This document shows, in pieces, positions 44,015-51,983 of a DNA stretch of 55,900 nt. The notes under the pieces were generated by a model, which had not been told where the DNA came from, did not search any database, and saw only the letters and a list, made by a program, of their open reading frames with translations. The position numbers were made by a program, and so were the translations under genes. The DNA comes from Verrucomicrobiia bacterium. Its GTDB lineage: Bacteria; Verrucomicrobiota; Verrucomicrobiia; Verrucomicrobiales; DEV007. The stretch lies in contig JAGRPB010000012.1 in assembly GCA_020439945.1 (NCBI GenBank), positions 1-55,900 of the forward strand. Reading direction: 5' to 3'. The first letter of the stretch is position 1. Each line of letters opens with the position of its first letter.

Positions 44015-45013
44015 ATGAGAAATTCATTTTTTCGCAGCTGTCATAAAATCAGCGAAAAATCCGGATGGTTGGGCGTCCTTTTCACCCTGATTTCCTTTCA
44101 TCCACCGGATGCCGGCGCTCAATCGACCCCGAGTAATCCAACCGACCGCCCCATTCTCTCCGTCTACCTCCCCGACTATCGGGTCAAAAACGGAGACGAG
44201 ACGCCGCAACTCTACGGCGCCAGCCATCTCGTGATATTCTCCGGGAAACCGCATGAAGATGGTCGCGTCGATTTTTCCCGGATCACCTCCGCCCTCCTGG
44301 CTTTTGCCGAAAACGCCCGGCGGGACAAAGACCTGGTCGTCACCTTGTGCGTGGGCGGCTGGGGACGCGGCAAGGAATTCGCCACCGCCGTCAGTTCGGC
44401 TGAAAGCCGGTCCCGATTCGTCGAGGATCTCGTAAATTTCTGTGCGGAACACCACCTCGACGGCGTCGACATCGATTGGGAATTCCCCAAGGGCGATCGC
44501 GAGCACGCCGATTTCGCCCTGTTTCTCGCCGAACTTTCGGAAAAACTCCACGCCGACGATCGCATTCTCACCGCGGCGCTGGGTTACACTCGTCCCCTCA
44601 CCGAGGAGTGCTGGCGCAGCCTCGACCGGGTCAATCTCATGAGCTACCAGCCCTGGTCCGAGCAACCCTACGAACCCTGGCTCCGCGAATCGATCGAGCG
44701 CTTTCTCGCCGCCGGGCTGCCGCCGGAGAAACTGCTCCTCGGCATCGGCTTCTACGCCAAGGAAAAAGCGGGCGAACGCCGCGCCGTATCGTGGCGTCAG
44801 TTGGTGGCAGAAAACTCCGCCGGCCTTCCCGACTCCGAACACGGCTACTGGCCCGTCGGTACCGAGGCCTGCGACCTGCGGCTCCGGCTGGTGAAAGAGT
44901 ACGGCCTCGGCGGGATCACCATCTGGGACTATGGCCACGACAGCCCGATCCCTGAAAAATCACTGCTCCGCTACCTGGCGACCGGGTTGGGTCGCTACGA
45001 AGTGACTGAATGA
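44015..45013 (+). CDS. Glycoside hydrolase family 18 protein (chitinase/endo-glucosaminidase-like)
   Basis: 332 residues with a hydrophobic signal region (about 17-36). TIM-barrel GH18: the first strand is ILSVYLPDYRV, the substrate loop is VTLCVGGWGRGKEF, the catalytic signature is D149-G-V-D-I-D-W-E with E156 as acid, and there is NLMSYQPW and GITIWDYGHD late in the barrel. It hydrolyses beta-1,4-GlcNAc linkages in chitin or in N-glycan cores. No carbohydrate-binding module is visible. It is transcribed divergently from the RRM gene and convergently with the DUF3127 gene, ending 7 bp before it. Confidence 0.9.
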   Translation: MRNSFFRSCHKISEKSGWLGVLFTLISFHPPDAGAQSTPSNPTDRPILSVYLPDYRVKNGDETPQLYGASHLVIFSGKPHEDGRVDFSRITSALLAFAENARRDKDLVVTLCVGGWGRGKEFATAVSSAESRSRFVEDLVNFCAEHHLDGVDIDWEFPKGDREHADFALFLAELSEKLHADDRILTAALGYTRPLTEECWRSLDRVNLMSYQPWSEQPYEPWLRESIERFLAAGLPPEKLLLGIGFYAKEKAGERRAVSWRQLVAENSAGLPDSEHGYWPVGTEACDLRLRLVKEYGLGGITIWDYGHDSPIPEKSLLRYLATGLGRYEVTE

Positions 45014-45020
45014 GCCGAGC

Positions 45021-45407
45021 TCAGAACGGGATTTCGTCACCGTCGTCCTGACCGTGTCCCGGAGGTGGTTCGGACAGATGCGAAGGCGGGCCGTCATCGA
45101 AGGGCCCGCTCGGCAGATCGCTTCCCCCGCCCGCACCGGCTTTCTCCAGCTTCCACGCATTGAGATTTACGTAGTAACGGCCGTTGTATTCGTTGCCGCG
45201 GATGTCGAAGAACACCTTCACCGCGTCGCCGACCTTGAGCCCATCGGTCAGCGAAGTCTTGTCCTTGACCGCCTCGAACTTGATCTGCTGAGGAAATTTC
45301 CCGTCCTCCACCTCGACCACGAACTCGCGTTTCGTGAAGCCGCTGTTGAAGGTCTGGATGTCGTTGATGAGGTGAACTTTCCCCTCGATTTCGAAGCCTT
45401 TAGCCAT
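45021..45407 (-). CDS. DUF3127 protein with SSB-like C-terminal tip
   Basis: 128 residues from the ATG at 45405-45407. The core FEIEGKVHLINDIQTFNSGFTKREFVV...YYVNLNAW (about 3-90) is the DUF3127 OB-like domain, thought to bind single-stranded DNA. A glycine/proline-rich linker leads to the last residues DDGDEIPF, which resemble the acidic C-terminal peptide of SSB that recruits repair and replication proteins. The function may be an auxiliary SSB. A longer frame to 45524 crosses a dispersed repeat and is disfavoured. The structured RNA at 45542-45715 lies upstream on the same strand. Confidence 0.82.
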   Translation of the reverse strand: MAKGFEIEGKVHLINDIQTFNSGFTKREFVVEVEDGKFPQQIKFEAVKDKTSLTDGLKVGDAVKVFFDIRGNEYNGRYYVNLNAWKLEKAGAGGGSDLPSGPFDDGPPSHLSEPPPGHGQDDGDEIPF

Positions 45408-45495
45408 GGATTTGCGCTTGGGTTGCAGACCACCCTTCCCGTCTTTTCTCCCGGCGCGCAAGGAAAAGCCGTTACCCCGGGGTCGCCCCCCTACC

Positions 45496-45535
45496 CATTG
45501 AACAGGGTCAAGTCCGCCATTCAACCCTGTTGACC
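45496..45535. repeat. Family B palindrome pair
   Basis: CATTGAACAGGGTCAAG and CATTCAACCCTGTTGACC are inverted units with a TCCGC spacer, matching the pairs at 16427 and 34533. It lies immediately downstream (minus strand) of the ncRNA terminator. Confidence 0.7.
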
Positions 45536-45541
45536 GGGCAC

Positions 45542-45715
45542 AAAAAGACCTCTGCCGGATGGCTGGTAAGACCGCGACTGTGGACCTCAGGGTGACACGT
45601 GGGGCGACGCTCCCGAAGGAGCTCGCTAAGAGTCATACCTCTATGGATAACGATAGTCTCGCTCAACCAACCCGGCAGAGGCGCGGCGACTATCCTCATT
45701 TTTTCGGCTTTGTCG
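45542..45715 (-). ncRNA. Candidate rod-shaped structured RNA (6S-like), with own terminator
   Basis: On the minus strand the RNA closes with CCUCUGCCGG / CCGGCAGAGG (45672-45681 with 45549-45558), then GUUGGU / ACCAGC, then short paired blocks separated by internal loops (GACU/AGUC, GGU..GAC/GUCACC). It ends in a stable apical hairpin GCGA-GCUCC-UUCG-GGAGC-G-UCGC (about 45602-45625). The UUCG tetraloop fixes the strand as minus. The closing stem runs into a UCUUUUU tail (to 45542), a good intrinsic terminator. The predicted length of about 174 nt and the long rod with a central bubble resemble 6S RNA. A cis-regulatory leader for the DUF3127 gene is the alternative. Not verified against covariance models. 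Confidence 0.45.
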
Positions 45716-45721
45716 CAGAGA

Positions 45722-45750
45722 AAAATCTTCTCGTTCGGGTTTCGGGTCAA
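45722..45750 (-). promoter_or_regulatory. Candidate promoter of the structured RNA
   Basis: On the minus strand TTGACC (45750-45745) and GATTTT (45727-45722) are separated by 17 bp, placing a start near 45715. The -10 match is weak. Confidence 0.3.
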
Positions 45751-45824
45751 AAATACCAAAAGAAATCTCGATCGGCATTGCGAGTCGGGTAGGCTGAACA
45801 CGGACCTCGGGATTTCGGATCATC

Positions 45825-46235
45825 ATGTGGTATCTGGCTGGCTACCTTCTCATCGGATCAATTCTCAATATGGCGCTCGCCGCGTGGGCTCAGTCGGCAA
45901 ATCGCCGGTCGGCAGCCGATGAATTCTTTTTTTCAGGATCGACCCTCTGGCTACTCCTCCTCTGGCCCGTCCTTGTGCCCCTGTCGGTCAGGAAGGCATT
46001 CCGGGCTCCACCCGAACTCTTAGATTCTCCGCCCCATCCGAGGCGGGGACCCCAACTCGGAAAGCGAGGCGTTTCCCTAACGAAGCTCTCACCTTCCGGC
46101 AAGGTGGAGATCGACGGAATGTCCTATCCCGCGATTGCCGAAAACGGCTTCATCAAAGCGGGAGAAATGGTCATCGTTTCCGATCAGGACGATCTCAGGG
46201 TTCGCGTCAGACCCGATCACCGCCCGACCGTCTAA
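45825..46235 (+). CDS. Small membrane protein with NfeD-like C-terminal OB domain
   Basis: 136 residues. The N-terminal hydrophobic segment is YLAGYLLIGSILNMALAAWA (about 3-22) and the second is LWLLLLWPVLVPLSV (about 41-55), giving a short hairpin in the membrane. The C-terminal soluble part (about 80-130: GVSLTKLSPSGKVEIDG, YPAIAENGFIKAGEMVIV, LRVRV) matches the NfeD C-terminal OB-fold pattern. Full NfeD proteins pair with membrane ClpP-like or SPFH/stomatin proteins; neither is adjacent. Its role may be in membrane microdomains. It is transcribed away from the ncRNA region. Confidence 0.75.
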   Translation: MWYLAGYLLIGSILNMALAAWAQSANRRSAADEFFFSGSTLWLLLLWPVLVPLSVRKAFRAPPELLDSPPHPRRGPQLGKRGVSLTKLSPSGKVEIDGMSYPAIAENGFIKAGEMVIVSDQDDLRVRVRPDHRPTV

Positions 46236-46345
46236 GCGTTCGCCGCCCCGGCGCAAGGCGGCCACTTTCCCCGCATTCCGCCGTGGACAGAGCTGTGTCC
46301 TTGTCCGAAATTCCCCGCCCTTCAAAAACCCGATTTTCCCCGACC

Positions 46346-49300
46346 ATGAAACGACTCGCCTTCCTGACCGCGTTCGCCTGCCTCGCCCTGACTTTCGCCT
46401 TCGCCCAGGATGCCGAGAAACCGGAAGCGAAAAAGAAATCGAAGGCCGATCCGGCTTTCTGGCCCGACAACAGCGGCGGATCGGAACATCCCCACGCGCC
46501 CCAGGTCGATCCGCCGGACGCCACCAGCGCGCGCCCTCAGGAGGTCGCGCCGCCGCAGCCGGGTGAGCACATCGTATTTCTCGGCAACGGCCTCGCCGAG
46601 CGCGACACCTGGTTCAGCCGGATGGAGCCCGAATTCCACCTCCGCTATCCCAGCGAGGATCTGATCATCCGCAACATGGGCAAGCCGGGCAACACCCCGG
46701 CCTTCCGTCCCCATGCGGCGCGCCCGTCGCAGTGGGCCTTTCCCGGCGCGGAGAAATTCCGTCCCGAGTTCAAGGACCACTTCGGCAAGGGCTTCTATCC
46801 CTCGCCCGATCAGTGGCTGCATTTCCTGAAGGCGGACACCATCGTCGCCTTTTTCGGCTTCAACGAGTCCTTCGACGGCCCGGATCGGGTCGACAATTTC
46901 GAGGCCGAGCTCGATGCCTTCGCCGAATACACCTTGAGCAAGGCCTACAACGGCAAGGAAGCGCCGCGCCTGGTGCTGGTGTCTCCGATCGCCTTCGAGG
47001 ATCTCTCGGCCACGCGCGATCTTCCGGACGGGAAGACGGAAAACGCCAACCTGGAACTCTATACCGCGGCCATGAAACGGGTCGCCGAGAAGCGGGGCCT
47101 CACCTTCATCGATCTCTTTCACCCCACCCTCGCTCTCTACGCCGAACAGGACGAGCCGTTCACCATCAACGGATTCGCTCCCACGGAAAAAGCCTACGAG
47201 CAGATCGGCCAATGGCTGGCCGACGGTCTCTTCGGAAAACACGAACGCGAATCCGGCACCGATCCGGAACTGATGCATGCGGCGGTGAAGGAGAAGGACT
47301 GGTTCTGGAACAACGACTACAACATCCTCAACAGCGTCCACACCCACGGCCAGCGCTACAATCCCTTCGGCCCGCAGAACTATCCCTACGAGGTGGCCAA
47401 GACCCGCAACATGCTGGCGGTTCGCGACGAACTGATCAACGAGATCGCCCAGGGAAAGACCACCGACCTCCAGGTCGACGACTCAGGCACCGGCGACCTG
47501 CCGCCCGTGCCGACGAATTTCACGCCCAAGGACGACAAGGGGAAGATGGGGAGCATCGAATACCTCGACGGCGAGGAGTCGCTCAAGAGTTTCACCATGG
47601 CCGAGGGATTCCAGGTCGACCTCTTCGCCTCGGAAAAGGATTTTCCCGACCTGGAAAACCCGGTGCAGATGTCATTCGACAACCGGGGCCGGCTCTGGGT
47701 GGCGGTCATGCCGACCTACCCGCACTACAAGCCCGGCGATCCGCGACCGAACGACAAGCTGCTCATTCTCGAGGATACCGACAACGACGGTCACGCCGAC
47801 AAGCAGACGGTTTTCGCCGACGGGCTCCAGTTGCCGATCGGATTCGAGATCGCGCCGGAGGGCGTCTACATCACCCAGGAGCCGAACCTTTGCCGCCTCG
47901 TCGACGAGGACGGCGACGATCACGCCGATCGGATGGAATACCTGGTGCACGGTTTCGACACCCACGACACCCACCACGCGATTTCCGCCTACTGCGCCGA
48001 TGCCTCGGGAGCCTTCTACATGGGCGAGGGACGTTTCCTCCACACCCAGGTGGAGACGCCCTACGGACCCGAACGCGACAACGATGGCGGCGTCTGGCGC
48101 TTCGATCCCAAGAGCTCCCGCGTCCAGCGTTACAGCCGGGCCGACTACTCGAATCCCTGGGGCATCTCCTTCGACTACTGGGAGCAATGCCACCTCTCCG
48201 ATGCCTCGCCGGGCGAAAACTGGTGGGGACTGCCCGTGTCGGCGAACATGCCCTACGGCATCGAGATTCCCAAGGTCGAGCAGTTCGTTCCGAAACGTTC
48301 GCGCCCCACATCCGGAGCCGAGTTCGTTTCGTCACGCCACTTCCCCGACGACAAGCAGGGCGATTTCATGATCTGCAACAGCATCGGCTTTCTCGGCATC
48401 AGCTTCGGGAAACCGGTCGACGACGGCTCGGGTTTCGTGGGCACCGCGGACGGCGACCTGATCTCCTCGACCAATCCGAATTTCCGCCCCGTCGACCTGG
48501 AGTTCGCGCCCGACGGCTCGCTCTACGTGGTCGACTGGGAGAATGCGCTCATCGGTCACATGCAGCACAACGCCCGAGATCCCCATCGCGATCACCAGCA
48601 CGGCCGCATCTACCGCATCACCTATCCCTCGCGTCCGCTGGTCGACCCGCCGGTGATCGCCGGAGCGCCGATCGAAACGCTGTTGGAAAACCTCAAGCTG
48701 CCCGAGTATCGCGCCCGCTACCGCACCCGGCGCGAGCTGCGCGGTCACCCGGCCGACGAGGTCATCCCGGCGGTCAAGGCATGGGCCGCCAAGCTCGACA
48801 AGAGCGATCCGAACTACGAGCACCACCTCTGCGAGGCGCTCTGGGCGACCTGGGCCCAGAACGCGCCCGACGCGGAGCTGCTCCACGCCTGCCTGACCGC
48901 GCAGAAACCCGAGGCCCGCGCCGCCGCGGTCAGCGTGATCCGTTTTGCCTGGGACAAGATCCCGAACCACACCGACCTCCTGATGCAGGCCGCCCGCGAC
49001 GCCAACGGCCGGGTGCGGCTGGAAGCCATCGTCGCCGCCAGCTGGCTCGACAATGAGGACGGCGCCCGCATTGCCCTGGAGGCGCTCAAACTGCCGCTGG
49101 ATCGCTGGATGGGGCCGGTGACCGACACCATTCTCCAACACACCCTGGCCGATGACGTCGAGTCACTGAAGGCCTCGGGCAAACTCGACCTCACCGGAAA
49201 CCCGACCGCCGAGGGTTACCTCGCCGGGACCCTGAAGATCGCCGAGGCCGTGATCTCGGCCGAGGACAAGAGTTATGGTCCGACCAAGGGACTCAGCCAG

Positions 49301-49717
49301 GCGCAGATGAAGGTTTACGAACTGGGCAAGGAAGTCTTCAACCGGGATGCCCACTGCGCCACCTGCCACCAGCCCCACGGCCAGGGCCTCCCGAACATCT
49401 ACCCCACCCTTGCCGGATCCGATTGGCTCGACGACGACGAACGCATCATCAAGATCGCCCTGAAAGGTTTGTGGGGCCCGATCGAGGTCGCCGGAAAGCA
49501 TTTCGATCCCACCAAGGGTGTACCCCCGATGGTGGGTTTCGGTCCCCTGCTCAACGACGAGGAACTCGCCGCCGTGCTCAGCTACGTGCGACAGTCATTC
49601 GGCAACAACGGCCGTTTCATCAAGCCCGAGCAGGTGGCCAGGATCCGCGAGGAAACGAAGGATCGGCTGAATTTCTACATGGTGGAGGAAATCCTGAAAG
49701 AGCATCCCCTGAAATGA
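46346..49717 (+). CDS. PVC-type secreted protein: SGNH-like domain, beta-propeller dehydrogenase-like domain, HEAT-like region, cytochrome c
   Basis: 1123 residues from the ATG at 46346, which places a signal peptide first (MKRLAFLTAFACLALTFAFA). Domain order: an SGNH-hydrolase-like domain (about 70-300; FLGNGLAERDTW in place of the catalytic GDS block, FFGFNESF), a glucose/sorbosone-dehydrogenase-like propeller (about 420-790; DTDNDGHADKQTVFADGL, VDWENALIGHMQH), helical HEAT-like repeats (about 795-960), and a mono-heme cytochrome c with C-A-T-C-H (about residue 1009) and distal methionine in PPMVGFG. The architecture is a hallmark of Verrucomicrobia and Planctomycetes. It probably oxidises sugars or passes electrons in the periplasm. 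The SGNH module appears to lack the nucleophile serine. Confidence 0.9.
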   Translation: MKRLAFLTAFACLALTFAFAQDAEKPEAKKKSKADPAFWPDNSGGSEHPHAPQVDPPDATSARPQEVAPPQPGEHIVFLGNGLAERDTWFSRMEPEFHLRYPSEDLIIRNMGKPGNTPAFRPHAARPSQWAFPGAEKFRPEFKDHFGKGFYPSPDQWLHFLKADTIVAFFGFNESFDGPDRVDNFEAELDAFAEYTLSKAYNGKEAPRLVLVSPIAFEDLSATRDLPDGKTENANLELYTAAMKRVAEKRGLTFIDLFHPTLALYAEQDEPFTINGFAPTEKAYEQIGQWLADGLFGKHERESGTDPELMHAAVKEKDWFWNNDYNILNSVHTHGQRYNPFGPQNYPYEVAKTRNMLAVRDELINEIAQGKTTDLQVDDSGTGDLPPVPTNFTPKDDKGKMGSIEYLDGEESLKSFTMAEGFQVDLFASEKDFPDLENPVQMSFDNRGRLWVAVMPTYPHYKPGDPRPNDKLLILEDTDNDGHADKQTVFADGLQLPIGFEIAPEGVYITQEPNLCRLVDEDGDDHADRMEYLVHGFDTHDTHHAISAYCADASGAFYMGEGRFLHTQVETPYGPERDNDGGVWRFDPKSSRVQRYSRADYSNPWGISFDYWEQCHLSDASPGENWWGLPVSANMPYGIEIPKVEQFVPKRSRPTSGAEFVSSRHFPDDKQGDFMICNSIGFLGISFGKPVDDGSGFVGTADGDLISSTNPNFRPVDLEFAPDGSLYVVDWENALIGHMQHNARDPHRDHQHGRIYRITYPSRPLVDPPVIAGAPIETLLENLKLPEYRARYRTRRELRGHPADEVIPAVKAWAAKLDKSDPNYEHHLCEALWATWAQNAPDAELLHACLTAQKPEARAAAVSVIRFAWDKIPNHTDLLMQAARDANGRVRLEAIVAASWLDNEDGARIALEALKLPLDRWMGPVTDTILQHTLADDVESLKASGKLDLTGNPTAEGYLAGTLKIAEAVISAEDKSYGPTKGLSQAQMKVYELGKEVFNRDAHCATCHQPHGQGLPNIYPTLAGSDWLDDDERIIKIALKGLWGPIEVAGKHFDPTKGVPPMVGFGPLLNDEELAAVLSYVRQSFGNNGRFIKPEQVARIREETKDRLNFYMVEEILKEHPLK

Positions 49718-49800
49718 TCGCTGGCAATCCCGGCTCGCTGACCGAACCTCTCCGCGTTTGAACCCAGCCTTGCCGGACTGATCGAGGCGACGGGCTGTCT

Positions 49801-49829
49801 CGCCCTGCCCCTCCGGCCGGGCGGTTTTT
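49801..49829 (+). terminator. Probable intrinsic terminator after the cytochrome gene
   Basis: CGCCC (49801-49805) pairs with GGGCG (49819-49823), with inner CC/GG pairing around CTCC, followed by G and T5. It lies 84 bp after the stop and just before the next gene's ATG (49837), so that gene must have a promoter overlapping or beyond it, or rely on read-through. Confidence 0.45.
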
Positions 49830-49836
49830 CCTTTCC

Positions 49837-50553
49837 ATGTCTGCCCTTCGAGAACTGTTGCAAAACAAGCGGCTGCGCCTTTTTGCGCTGATCGCCTTCG
49901 TGGTGGGCTGCGTCGCCATCGTGATCGCGTGGAAGGCCGGCTTCAACCTGGAGACGCTCAAGTCGCTGTGGTCTTCCACGGAGACTTTTCTCACGGATCA
50001 CTCGTGGGCGCTGTTTCTCGGACTCGTCATCCTGCCTTCCCTGCCCATTCCCATGAGCGCGCTGCTCCTGATCGCCAGCGCGGTGTGGGGACCGACGTGG
50101 CAGTGTTGCGCCCTCGTCCTGCTGGCGCTCGCCCTGAATCTGACCTGGTCCTACTGGGTCGCCGCCTACCCGGCCCGCAACCTGATCGAAAAGTTCCTCG
50201 CCCGGACGCGATTCAAGATTCCCAGTCCGTCCACCGCCGACCAGGTTCAGCTCATCCTCCTGCTGCGCCTCACCCCGGGCATCCCCTTCTTTCTTCACAA
50301 CTACATTCTCGGCTTTCTCCGTCCGCCGTTCGTGCTCTACCTGGCGCTTTCGATCGTGCTCTCCGGAGCCGTCGCGGTCGGCATCGTCCTGACCGGCGGA
50401 GCGCTATTCAAGGGCGAGGGAAAGATGGCCCTCTTCGGCGCCTTTTTCCTGGTGCTCGCGGTGCTCGTCGTCCGCCTGGTCCGCAAGCGTATCCTGCGGA
50501 AAACCTCCGCGCGGGAAGATTCGCAGGATTCCGCTACGGACACGGCCGACTGA
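49837..50553 (+). CDS. TVP38/TMEM64-family (VTT domain) membrane protein
   Basis: 238 residues with about five hydrophobic segments: LFALIAFVVGCVAIVIAW, WALFLGLVILPSLPIP, CCALVLLALALNLTWSYWVA, a segment after RLTPGIPFFLHNYILGFL, and GAFFLVLAVLVVRLV. The paired PSLPIPMSALLLIASAVWG and LRLTPGIPFF motifs are the VTT re-entrant loops. The family belongs to the DedA/TVP38 superfamily linked to lipid scrambling and membrane homeostasis. A basic tail follows. It is convergent with the SGNH-DUF1080 gene, whose end lies 5 bp away. Confidence 0.85.
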   Translation: MSALRELLQNKRLRLFALIAFVVGCVAIVIAWKAGFNLETLKSLWSSTETFLTDHSWALFLGLVILPSLPIPMSALLLIASAVWGPTWQCCALVLLALALNLTWSYWVAAYPARNLIEKFLARTRFKIPSPSTADQVQLILLLRLTPGIPFFLHNYILGFLRPPFVLYLALSIVLSGAVAVGIVLTGGALFKGEGKMALFGAFFLVLAVLVVRLVRKRILRKTSAREDSQDSATDTAD

Positions 50554-50557
50554 AGGT

Positions 50558-51901
50558 TCAGTCCAGCACCTCGATCTTCTCGTCCCGAAACCAGACCACC
50601 TGCCCATGGTTCTGGAAACCGATCCGGCCCCGGCGGGGAAAATCCTTGAGCGCTCTCTTGAACTTGTTGGTGGTCCCGTCCGGGTTCGTCCCCGGCGTGT
50701 CCCAGTCGTCGATGTTCACGTCGATGACTGGCTCGCCGTTCAGCGTGATCCGTATGCGGGGTCCCTCGCAGCGCAGGACGAGATCGTTCCATTCGCCGAC
50801 CGGTTTGGCGGCGTCCTTCGAAGGCGCCTTGGCGTCGTAGAAGGAAGCGTTCAGTTTCCGATCGTCCTTGGCCCCGTGGGTTTTCTGGAACCCCACGTTG
50901 TCCATCAGCTGAACCTCCAGTCCGTCCTGCACCGAATCCTCGGGATTGGACCGGTAAAACACGCCGCTGTTGGCGCCCTCGGACAGCTTGTAGGACAGGC
51001 TCAACTCGAAGTCGCCATACTCGGCGTGCGTCCAGATGTCGCCCATCGGCATGACCTTCGGATTCCCCTTCTTGTCTTTACCCTCCTTCAACCGACACAC
51101 CATCGACCCGTCTTTTTCGATCGCCCATCCGCCCGGCTCTTCCTGTTCCCAGACGGGTTCGAGGCGAGTTCCGTCGAAGAGCACGCGCACCCCGTCCGCG
51201 TTTTCCGTGAGCGATTCGGCGATCACGCCGGCGACCTGGTCCGCGAGCAGGCCGTAGCCTTCCTCGGTGTAGTGAACGTCGCCGGGGCCCTTGGCAAAAC
51301 GATCCATCTTTCCGGCCATCACCGCGTGCAGGTCGTCGATCTCGATCCCGTGCTTCCGCATCAACGCCACGGCCGCCTCGTTGTAGCGGAGGTCGTCGCC
51401 GACCACGCGGCCGAGTTCCTTCTCCGGCACCGGGGTGGTGGTGGCGAAAATGAGATGGGCGCCGGTTTTCTCCAGCATCCCGACGATGGTCTCGAGATTG
51501 GCGACGTATTCTTCGACCGAGAATTCCTGGGTGCCGTGAACCTTGTCACGATGGCCCTGGTTCTTCGATTCGGGGTTCCGGTAGCAGAGATCCCAGAGAC
51601 CGAAATTGAAATGGATCACGTCCCAATCGCCGCCCCGCGCCTCCAGCCATTTCTGGATGCCCTCGATCCCCATCCCGGTGTGGCCCGCATTCGCCGGAAC
51701 CCGGTGGACGTTGGCGATCCCCTCGAGTCGATCGCGAACCGCCAGGGTGTATCCGATGGAGATGGAATCACCGATCAACAAGACTCGCGGCAGATTCGGA
51801 TCGTCCTCGATAGGCGCAAAAACCGGATTCTGTTTTCCCTGGGCTCCGGCCAAGGCGATCGACAACAGCAGAAAAGCCGGGAGGAAAGCGAAGAATTTCA
51901 T
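50558..51901 (-). CDS. Secreted two-domain protein: SGNH hydrolase plus DUF1080 (3-keto-disaccharide hydrolase-like)
   Basis: 447 residues with a signal peptide (1-21). The SGNH/GDSL esterase domain (about 38-230) has nucleophile block LLIGDSISIGY, glycine in PANAGHTG, FNFGLWDLCYR in place of the GxND block, and the final D-x-x-H in GDVHYTEEG. A DUF1080/LamG-like jelly-roll follows (about 245-447) with VLFDGTRLEPVW, GVFYRSNPEDSVQDGLEVQLMDN and RIGFQNHGQVVWFRDEKIEVL. The domain pairing suggests removal of acyl groups from, and binding or cleavage of, a sugar polymer. It is divergent from the sulfatase at 51984. Confidence 0.88.
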   Translation of the reverse strand: MKFFAFLPAFLLLSIALAGAQGKQNPVFAPIEDDPNLPRVLLIGDSISIGYTLAVRDRLEGIANVHRVPANAGHTGMGIEGIQKWLEARGGDWDVIHFNFGLWDLCYRNPESKNQGHRDKVHGTQEFSVEEYVANLETIVGMLEKTGAHLIFATTTPVPEKELGRVVGDDLRYNEAAVALMRKHGIEIDDLHAVMAGKMDRFAKGPGDVHYTEEGYGLLADQVAGVIAESLTENADGVRVLFDGTRLEPVWEQEEPGGWAIEKDGSMVCRLKEGKDKKGNPKVMPMGDIWTHAEYGDFELSLSYKLSEGANSGVFYRSNPEDSVQDGLEVQLMDNVGFQKTHGAKDDRKLNASFYDAKAPSKDAAKPVGEWNDLVLRCEGPRIRITLNGEPVIDVNIDDWDTPGTNPDGTTNKFKRALKDFPRRGRIGFQNHGQVVWFRDEKIEVLD

Positions 51902-51983
51902 CCGCCCATCCTGCGATTGGCCGCAAAGCCGGTCAAGATTCGCGTTTACGGAACGGGCCGAGTCCGACTACGGTGACGCCCCC

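Larger units (their letters stand above)
45408..45824. other. Intergenic region, 417 bp, between divergent genes
   Basis: It holds, from left to right, the leader of the DUF3127 gene, a family B palindrome pair (45496-45535), the terminator and body of a candidate ncRNA (45542-45715, minus strand), and its candidate promoter (45722-45750). Nothing else is recognised. Confidence 0.6.

Noticed and set aside
45672..45706. Plus-strand terminator reading of the ncRNA closing stem followed by T6
   Set aside because: The T-run is about 17 nt away from the stem on the plus strand, whereas on the minus strand the tail follows within 3 nt and the loop becomes UUCG.
46732..49056. 774-codon alternate frame within the PVC cytochrome gene
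   Set aside because: Arg/Pro-rich translation typical of an out-of-frame read of a GC-rich gene, with no domain.
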